A stretch of 64,000 nucleotides of DNA from assembly GCF_018476525.1 (NCBI RefSeq), contig NZ_JAHCST010000009.1:62001-126000 (forward strand), given 5' to 3'. The notes under the pieces are model-generated. The model searched no databases. It saw only the letters and a list, made by a program, of their open reading frames with translations, and was not told the DNA's origin. Below are positions 58,375-64,000 of this stretch, piece after piece (within the stretch, counting starts at the first letter, position 1; each line of letters opens with the position of its first letter). The position numbers and the translations under genes are program-made. Source of the stretch: Acrocarpospora catenulata. Its GTDB lineage: Bacteria > Actinomycetota > Actinomycetes > Streptosporangiales > Streptosporangiaceae.

Positions 58375-60525
58375 ATGGCGACCCTGCTGTACCGGCTCGG
58401 CCGGTTCTCCTTCCGCAACCGAGGGCGAGTCGCCGCCGTCTGGTTGTTACTGCTCGCCCTCGTGGGCGTGGCCGCCGCCCTGTTCCACGGCCCGTCCAGT
58501 GACAGGTTCTCCATGCCTGGCACCGAGTCCCAGCGTGCCCTGGACTCCCTCGCGCGGGAGTTCCCGCAGGCCAGCGGCGCCGTCGGCACCATCGTCATCG
58601 CCGCACCCGAAGGCGGGAAGCTGGACCCGGCGCTCGTCGAGCCGGTGGTGCGGGAAGCCGCCGCCGTACCCGGCGTGCTGGCCGCGCTCGACCCCTTCCA
58701 GGCCCGCGCGCTCTCCCCCGACGGCCGGTACGCGCTGGTCCAGGTGCAGTTCAAGGACAAACTCGACGACATCACCGACGCCCAGCGGGAGGCGTACCTG
58801 AAGGCCGGGGCCTCCGCCACCGGCATCCAGGTGGAGCACGGCGGCGAGGTGCTGCGGGCCGCGCCTGAGGTCGGCGGGTCCGAGGCGATCGGCGTGCTGA
58901 TCGCCGCGATCGTGCTGATCGTCACCTTCGGGTCGCTGGTCGCGGCCGGGATGACGTTGCTCAACGCACTGGTCGGCGTCGGGGTCGGCATGGCCGGTCT
59001 GTACGCGCTCAGCGGCGTGGTCGAACTGACCTCGGTGACCCCGGTGCTCGCCCTGATGCTGGGCCTGGCCGTGGGCATCGACTACTCGCTGTTCATCACC
59101 TCGCGCTACCGCCAGTTCCTGGCCGACGGGCTGGACCGGGAGGAGGCCGCCGGACGGGCCACCGGCACCGCCGGGTCCGCCGTGGTGTTCGCCGGGGCGA
59201 CCGTGGTGATCGCGCTGGCCGGGCTGGCCGTCGCCGGCATCCCGTTCCTGACCGTCATGGGCCTGGCCGCCGCCGGAACCGTCGCCGTCGCCGTGCTCGT
59301 GGCGCTGACGCTGCTGCCGGCCATCCTCGCGTACGCCGGACCGCGTGTCCTGCCACGCAAGCAGCGCGACGGGCAGGCCGTCGCCAAGGAGGGCTTCGGT
59401 TACACCTGGGGGCGGCTGGTCAGCCGGCTGCGGGTGCCGATCCTGCTGGTCGGCATCGTCGGCCTCGGGGTGCTCACGCTGCCCGCCCAGGACCTGCGAC
59501 TGGCCCTGCCCGACGCGGGCACGGCCGCGCCCGGCACCCCGGAGCGCGCCGCCTACGACCTCACCAGCAAGGGTTTCGGCGAGGGCTTCAACGCGCGGCT
59601 CATCGCCGTCGTCTCGGCCAAGGACGCCGCCGCCGTGAACACCGCCGCCGGGCAGGCGGCCGGGCTGATCCAGCAGGTGCCGGGCGTGCTGGCGGTCGCG
59701 CCGCCGCAGCCCAACGCGTCCGGCACGACCGCGCTCCTGGCGATCATCCCCAAGGAGGGGCCGACCGCCGCCTCCACCGAGGACGCGGTGCACGCCATCC
59801 GCGACCAGGTCGCCACCATCCCCGACGCGGAGATCTCCGTCACCGGCGCGACCGCCGTCGGCATCGACGTGTCGGACAAGCTGGCCGAGGCGATGCCCGT
59901 CTACCTGCTGCTCGTCGTCGGCCTGTCGGTCCTGCTGCTGATGCTGGTCTTCCGGTCGATCCTGGTACCGCTGAAGGCGGCGCTCGGCTTCCTGCTGACC
60001 ATCGGCTCGACCTTCGGCATCACCGTGGCGATCTTCCAGCAGGGACACCTGGCCGGACTGTTCGGCGTCGAGGTGCCGGGACCGCTGGTCAGCTTCCTGC
60101 CCATCCTGCTCATCGGCATCCTGTTCGGCCTGGCCATGGACTACGAGGTGTTCCTCGTCTCCCGCATGCGCGAGGACTTCGTCCACGGCGACACCGCCCG
60201 GCAGGCCACTGTCAACGGCATGGGCCACAACGCCCGGGTGGTCACCGCCGCCGCCCTCATCATGACCTCGGTCTTCGGCGGCTTCGTCTTCATGAACGAC
60301 CCGATCATCAAGTCGATGGGCTTCGCCCTGGCCCTCGGCGTACTGATCGACGCGTTCGTGGTCCGCATGACGCTGGTCCCCGCCGTGATGGCGATGCTCG
60401 GCAGAGCGGCCTGGTGGCTGCCAAAGTTCCTGGACCGCGCACTACCCGACCTCGACGTCGAAGGCGAACAACTCACCCACCACCTCGCCACGTCGGACGC
60501 ACCCGTACCGGAACGCATCGGCTAA
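58375..60525 (+). CDS. MMPL/RND-family membrane transporter
   Basis: The 716-residue protein has the two-repeat RND layout: one span, an external loop of about 130 residues, a five-span block containing GLAVGIDYSLFITSRYRQFL, then a second repeat with GILFGLAMDYEVFLVSRMRE. The paired GxDY / MDYE motifs mark the proton relay of MMPL proteins. These export lipids, siderophores or drugs in actinomycetes. Its length is typical of the small MMPL branch. ATG at 58375 lies 22 bp after the TetR stop, so the two probably share one transcript controlled by that TetR. A link to the adjacent acyl-CoA pathway (export of a toxic lipid or acid) is speculative. Confidence 0.93.
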   Translation: MATLLYRLGRFSFRNRGRVAAVWLLLLALVGVAAALFHGPSSDRFSMPGTESQRALDSLAREFPQASGAVGTIVIAAPEGGKLDPALVEPVVREAAAVPGVLAALDPFQARALSPDGRYALVQVQFKDKLDDITDAQREAYLKAGASATGIQVEHGGEVLRAAPEVGGSEAIGVLIAAIVLIVTFGSLVAAGMTLLNALVGVGVGMAGLYALSGVVELTSVTPVLALMLGLAVGIDYSLFITSRYRQFLADGLDREEAAGRATGTAGSAVVFAGATVVIALAGLAVAGIPFLTVMGLAAAGTVAVAVLVALTLLPAILAYAGPRVLPRKQRDGQAVAKEGFGYTWGRLVSRLRVPILLVGIVGLGVLTLPAQDLRLALPDAGTAAPGTPERAAYDLTSKGFGEGFNARLIAVVSAKDAAAVNTAAGQAAGLIQQVPGVLAVAPPQPNASGTTALLAIIPKEGPTAASTEDAVHAIRDQVATIPDAEISVTGATAVGIDVSDKLAEAMPVYLLLVVGLSVLLLMLVFRSILVPLKAALGFLLTIGSTFGITVAIFQQGHLAGLFGVEVPGPLVSFLPILLIGILFGLAMDYEVFLVSRMREDFVHGDTARQATVNGMGHNARVVTAAALIMTSVFGGFVFMNDPIIKSMGFALALGVLIDAFVVRMTLVPAVMAMLGRAAWWLPKFLDRALPDLDVEGEQLTHHLATSDAPVPERIG

Positions 60526-60547
60526 CGGACCCGTCCGTACCGCATGA

Positions 60548-60578
60548 GCCGCCGGGAAGGTCCCACCGGCCCGGCGGC
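60548..60578. terminator. Hairpin after the MMPL gene
   Basis: GCCGCCGGG and CCCGGCGGC form a 9-bp GC stem with a 13-base loop, 22 bp after the MMPL stop. It probably ends the TetR-MMPL transcript and separates it from the hydrolase gene at 60668. Confidence 0.6.
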
Positions 60579-60667
60579 ATGCTCGAAGGGAAGATTGCGC
60601 AGGTAGTGATCGTGCTACGCCCCCGCCGTGTGACATCCTGACGGGCAGTGGCCCGATTGGAGATCAG

Positions 60668-61540
60668 ATGGCGCGGATTGTCGGCGTTCACGGCATCGGG
60701 AACATCGGGTATTTCCGACAGTCGTCCGGGCGTCTGGCCGCCACCCGTCAAGCTGTCGGCGATGCGTGGACGACCTGGACACGCGCCGGGCTGGAGCGCC
60801 TGAACGCGCCGGTCGTAGGACTCGACCATCTGCCGGTCGCCTACTACGCCGACTGCCTGTACCAGTACACCGCACTGGGGCCAGATGACGATCTTGGAAC
60901 GCTCGAACCCTTCGCCCAGGAGTTGTTCGTCGCGTGGGCGGCCGCGTTGCTCGAACAGCGTGAGCCGCGGCTTGAGCAGGTCGCGCAGGGCCGGCTCACC
61001 CGTCGATTACTCCGGCAGCCGGCGGAATGGATAACCACACACTACGGAGAGGCGGCTCGGCAGGTGGTCGTCCGGCTCTCCGAGGAACTCGCGATCTATT
61101 TCGGCCCGGAGCACGCCGATCGCCGTACGGCGGCGCGCAGGCGGGTGATCGAGGCCATTGCGCATCACCGGCCCGCCGTGGTCGTCGCCCACTCGCTGGG
61201 CAGCGTGGTCACATATGAGGCGCTGTGCGCGGAGCCTGGAGTCCCGATCGATTTGCTCATCACCGTGGGCAGTCCACTGGGCGTGTCAGGCGTGATCTTC
61301 GAACGTCTCGAGCCCGTCCCGGACGGGCGGGGCATCCGGCCGCCGGGCGTATGCCGGTGGATCAACATCGCGGACGTCGGCGATCCCGTGGCCATCCCGG
61401 CCAAGCGTCTCGCCGAACGTTTCGACGGCCTGGACGAGGATCACGAGGTCTCGATCCACACGTTCGACCCGCACAGTGTCAGGCACTATTTACGCTGCGA
61501 GCCGCTCGCGCGAGCCCTGGCCCCCCACACCGCCGGGTGA
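60668..61540 (+). CDS. Alpha/beta-hydrolase-fold protein paired with a caspase-NACHT gene
   Basis: The 290-residue protein begins MARIVGVHGIGNIGYF (strand plus oxyanion HG turn), has a helical insert (about 40-155), the nucleophile elbow VVVAHSLGSV with Ser176, then a VGSPLGVSG turn, IADVGDPVAIP (Asp236 or Asp239) and HTFDPHSVRHYL with His269/His273. This gives a complete Ser-Asp-His lipase/esterase-type triad. The substrate is unknown; lipase-like or peptidase-like effectors of this shape occur beside STAND ATPases in predicted bacterial conflict systems. ATG at 60668 follows GGAG. The next gene starts 3 bp after its stop, so the two are almost certainly one operon. Confidence 0.75.
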   Translation: MARIVGVHGIGNIGYFRQSSGRLAATRQAVGDAWTTWTRAGLERLNAPVVGLDHLPVAYYADCLYQYTALGPDDDLGTLEPFAQELFVAWAAALLEQREPRLEQVAQGRLTRRLLRQPAEWITTHYGEAARQVVVRLSEELAIYFGPEHADRRTAARRRVIEAIAHHRPAVVVAHSLGSVVTYEALCAEPGVPIDLLITVGSPLGVSGVIFERLEPVPDGRGIRPPGVCRWINIADVGDPVAIPAKRLAERFDGLDEDHEVSIHTFDPHSVRHYLRCEPLARALAPHTAG

Positions 61541-61543
61541 CCG

Positions 61544-64000
61544 GTGAACGGGTACGCGGTCAGCTTCGCCGTCACCACCTTCGCCGGAGACCCCGAACGC
61601 CTGTGGCCACTGCTGGATTTCGCCGGTCACTGCGACGACCTCGTGTCAGCGCTCAACCACATCGGATATCAGGGCCGAGTGGACGTCGATCTCACCGCGC
61701 GCGAACTCCATGACAGAGTGTTCGAGCTGATCGGTGACGGTGCGCCGGGCGCGCGGATCATCCATGTTCTCAGCCACGGCGAACTCCCCGTCAGCGACTC
61801 CCTCTATGCCGTGGGCGCCGACGGCCGCCGGACACAGGTTGCCGGCTGGATAGAGGAAGTCGAGCAGGAACCAGCGCATCCGCACACGCTGTTCCTGCTC
61901 GACCTCTGCTACGCGGGCGTGCCCGCGATGGCCGGATGGTTCGGCCGTCGCCCGCCTGACGGATCGCGGGCCTGGGTGATCGCCGCGTGCCGCCCCGACG
62001 AGCGGGCGTACGACGCCCGGTTCAGCGCGGCCAGCGCCAAGGTGCTCGCCGACCTCGACCGGCTGGACGCCTACCCGAGCCGCCGTTTCATTCCCCTCGA
62101 CAAGGTCGCGCAGGCCATCGCCGCCGAAGTCCTCCTGGCCACGCCGCCGGGCGGAACCGTCCAGCACGTGACCGGGAATCTGCACGACTTCGTCACCGAC
62201 ATCGGCGCGCTGGAACTGCCGTTCTTTCCCAACCCCCGGTACGACGACTCCGACGAGTTCGCCGCACTGCGCGCCACCGCGGACGGCGTGGTCGGCGGCC
62301 ACCTCGACGAGGTGCTCGACCCCGCCCACTGGCGCAACCGTTCCGCCGGGTACGGCGGAGCCACCCCCCACGCCCGGCCAGGCTGTTTCACCGGCCGCTC
62401 ACGCCAGCGCCGGGAACTGGTCCGCTGGCTGGACACCCCGGCGGGCAACCCCGCGCTGCGGGTGGTGACCGGCGCGCCCGGTTCGGGGAAATCCGCCCTG
62501 CTCGGCATCCTCGTCTGCGCCGCCCACCCACAACTGTCCCAGCAGACCACGGACCTGTGGAGCACCGTCTTCCTGTCCCGCGCGCCGTCGGTCAACCACG
62601 ATCTGGCCGCGCTGCACGTACGCCGGCACGACCTGTCCACCGTCCTGCTCTCCCTGATCAGGCAACTCGACCTGGACCTGGGTGACAGGACCGAACTCGG
62701 CTCTTCCGCCCAGCAGGCGGCCAGGGTCCGCGCCGCGATCAGGAATCGCGCGCAGCAGCCGGTGATCATCCTGGACGCCCTGGACGAGGCGTCCGATCCC
62801 CAGACCCTGCTCGACGCCCTGCTCCTGCCGCTCCTGGCAGCCCGCCGTCCCGACGGCCTGCCCGCCGCCCGCCTGCTGATCGGCGTACGCCATGGGACCC
62901 TCGCCCAGCCGCTCGTGGACCACGCGCGCGGCGGGGGCGGACTGCTCGATCTGGACGAGGTCCCGATCAAGGAGCTCAGAAAAGATCTCCGGGAGTACGT
63001 CGGCTCGTTGTTGCGGCTCAGCGGCCGTTATCAGGACGTCGCCCACCAAGCGGCACGGGCGGCGTTCGCCAGAGCCCTCGCCCATACGCTGACGCTGCCG
63101 GCGTCCCAGGAATGGGGCGCGTTCCTCGTCGCGGCCGTCTACAGTCATCACTTCATCTCCGGACAGAACACCGCGATCACCAACCCGGCGGAGGCGGCCC
63201 TGATCGGGCGCGCCATTCCCCGCACGCTGGCCGAGGTGCTGGATCTGGACCTCGGCCATCACCAAACCCAGCCGTGGCTGCGGCCTGTTCTGGTGGCACT
63301 CGCCCACGCCCAAGGTCAGGGCATGCCGCTCTCGGTACTTGAACGGCTGGCCCCGTTGTGGCGCCCCAACCGTGGCGGCGTCGGGTCGCGGGACATGCGG
63401 CAGGCGTTGGACGCGGCCAGGTTCTATCTGCGGCAGGTACCGGACCGGGATGGCACGACCCTTTATCGCGTGTTCCATCAGGGGCTCGCCGACCACCTGC
63501 GCGACCTGCCGGGCGACGGTCCCGCCGATCCCGCCGCGGCCGTCTTCGAGGCTCTGCTCGATCCGATCAGCTGGCCGGGCGGGCGCTCATGGGTGAGCGC
63601 GGTGCCGTACCTGCTGCGGCACGCGGCCGAGCACGCACCGGACCTTGACCAGCTCACCGAGCTGATCACCGATCCGGGTCTTCTGGTCCACGCCGACCCA
63701 CAGCCGCTGTCGGCCGCCCTCCGCCGCCTCGACCACGTGGCCCCGGTCACGGCCGAGCTTCAGCGGGCGGTCTACCGGACCTCCGCCCACCTGCATCGAA
63801 CGCTCGGACCGGCCGCGCGCCGCGACATCCTCACCGTTGACGCGGCCCGATGGGGGGCTGGCGAGCTGGCGCGGGACGTCCAGAGTGTCCCGGTCTCATA
63901 TGATTCGCAACCCGCGTGGTGGCCCGCCTGGGCAACCGGCTCTGCGGTCAGCGTCGCCCATCGTGGAACGATTCCCGGCCTGGGCTCCCGGGTGAACGCC
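61544..64000 (+). CDS. Caspase-like protease fused to NACHT-type STAND ATPase (3' end beyond window)
   Basis: From GTG at 61544 the frame stays open for 819 codons to the window edge. Residues 1-220 form a caspase/CHAT-like protease: IIHVLSHGELP with His78 and LFLLDLCYAGVP with Cys122, the clan CD dyad. Residues about 282-470 form a NACHT/AAA ATPase: CFTGRSRQRRELVRWL, Walker A TGAPGSGKS (Lys316) and Walker B VIILDALDEA (Asp411, Asp414, Glu415). The following helical region includes LYRVFHQGLADHLR (near 650), seen in actinomycete NACHT-WD40 proteins, and the last residues (PAWWPAWATG) resemble the lead-in to a WD40 propeller. It is probably a sensor whose ATPase gates the protease. Confidence 0.82.
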   Translation, partial: MNGYAVSFAVTTFAGDPERLWPLLDFAGHCDDLVSALNHIGYQGRVDVDLTARELHDRVFELIGDGAPGARIIHVLSHGELPVSDSLYAVGADGRRTQVAGWIEEVEQEPAHPHTLFLLDLCYAGVPAMAGWFGRRPPDGSRAWVIAACRPDERAYDARFSAASAKVLADLDRLDAYPSRRFIPLDKVAQAIAAEVLLATPPGGTVQHVTGNLHDFVTDIGALELPFFPNPRYDDSDEFAALRATADGVVGGHLDEVLDPAHWRNRSAGYGGATPHARPGCFTGRSRQRRELVRWLDTPAGNPALRVVTGAPGSGKSALLGILVCAAHPQLSQQTTDLWSTVFLSRAPSVNHDLAALHVRRHDLSTVLLSLIRQLDLDLGDRTELGSSAQQAARVRAAIRNRAQQPVIILDALDEASDPQTLLDALLLPLLAARRPDGLPAARLLIGVRHGTLAQPLVDHARGGGGLLDLDEVPIKELRKDLREYVGSLLRLSGRYQDVAHQAARAAFARALAHTLTLPASQEWGAFLVAAVYSHHFISGQNTAITNPAEAALIGRAIPRTLAEVLDLDLGHHQTQPWLRPVLVALAHAQGQGMPLSVLERLAPLWRPNRGGVGSRDMRQALDAARFYLRQVPDRDGTTLYRVFHQGLADHLRDLPGDGPADPAAAVFEALLDPISWPGGRSWVSAVPYLLRHAAEHAPDLDQLTELITDPGLLVHADPQPLSAALRRLDHVAPVTAELQRAVYRTSAHLHRTLGPAARRDILTVDAARWGAGELARDVQSVPVSYDSQPAWWPAWATGSAVSVAHRGTIPGLGSRVNA

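Noticed and set aside
58447-60228. 593-codon minus-strand frame opposite the MMPL gene
   Set aside because: It is extremely rich in Gly, Asp, Gln and Arg with no spans or motifs. The plus-strand MMPL protein explains the bases.

Overview
The window is high-GC DNA with GTG/ATG starts, tightly overlapping ATGA/GTGA gene junctions and families typical of soil actinomycetes (F420/FMN luciferase-like enzymes, MerR, PadR, DrrAB, caspase-NACHT proteins). An actinobacterium is near certain. A Streptosporangiales-like genus is plausible, but the sequence alone cannot fix it. No rRNA, tRNA, CRISPR or intact insertion sequence was seen.

The layout is two adjacent catabolic gene clusters separated by a small mixed region, with a defence-like locus at the right edge. 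Cluster 1 (1-26.0 kb) encodes two acyl-CoA ligases, a pair of acyl-CoA dehydrogenases, five crotonase-fold enzymes, a 3-hydroxyacyl-CoA dehydrogenase, SDRs, a cyclase-family hydrolase, two luciferase-like oxidoreductases, a tandem EthD protein, a carboxyltransferase-like TIM-barrel enzyme, a thioesterase, and a probable aldolase module (two thiolase-fold proteins without the usual cysteine plus a tandem DUF35 protein). It also has a sugar-type (CUT2) ABC importer and an MHS-type permease. Ten copies of a dyad ACCAA-N4-TTGGT lie at nearly every promoter, so the cluster looks like one regulon. Its regulator is not in the window.

The middle region (26.0-33.65 kb) holds a quinone oxidoreductase/LysR pair, a PadR-DUF1048-DUF1048-DrrAB efflux module with a decayed Tn3-type transposase fragment inside it, and an MFS gene coupled to a MerR-PP2C fusion.

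Cluster 2 (33.7-57.5 kb, all on the minus strand) has a branched-chain-amino-acid-type ABC importer, a dienoyl-CoA-reductase-like flavoenzyme, a thiolase, two SDRs, three 3-hydroxyacyl-CoA dehydrogenases, three acyl-CoA dehydrogenases, a crotonase, a MenB/BadI-like hydrolase, a class III CoA-transferase, an esterase, an AhpD-fold protein and a ligase. Two nearly duplicate GntR/FCD regulators lie within it. Operators related to TAATGT-N3-ACATTA overlap the -10 boxes of its promoters. The BadI-like enzyme suggests ring opening of an alicyclic acyl-CoA followed by beta-oxidation. The substrate itself cannot be read from the sequence.

The right edge has a TetR-MMPL exporter pair with a perfect 35-bp palindrome. 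It is followed by an alpha/beta-hydrolase gene immediately upstream of a caspase-like/NACHT-type ATPase that runs off the window. This pair resembles a bacterial conflict or cell-suicide system.
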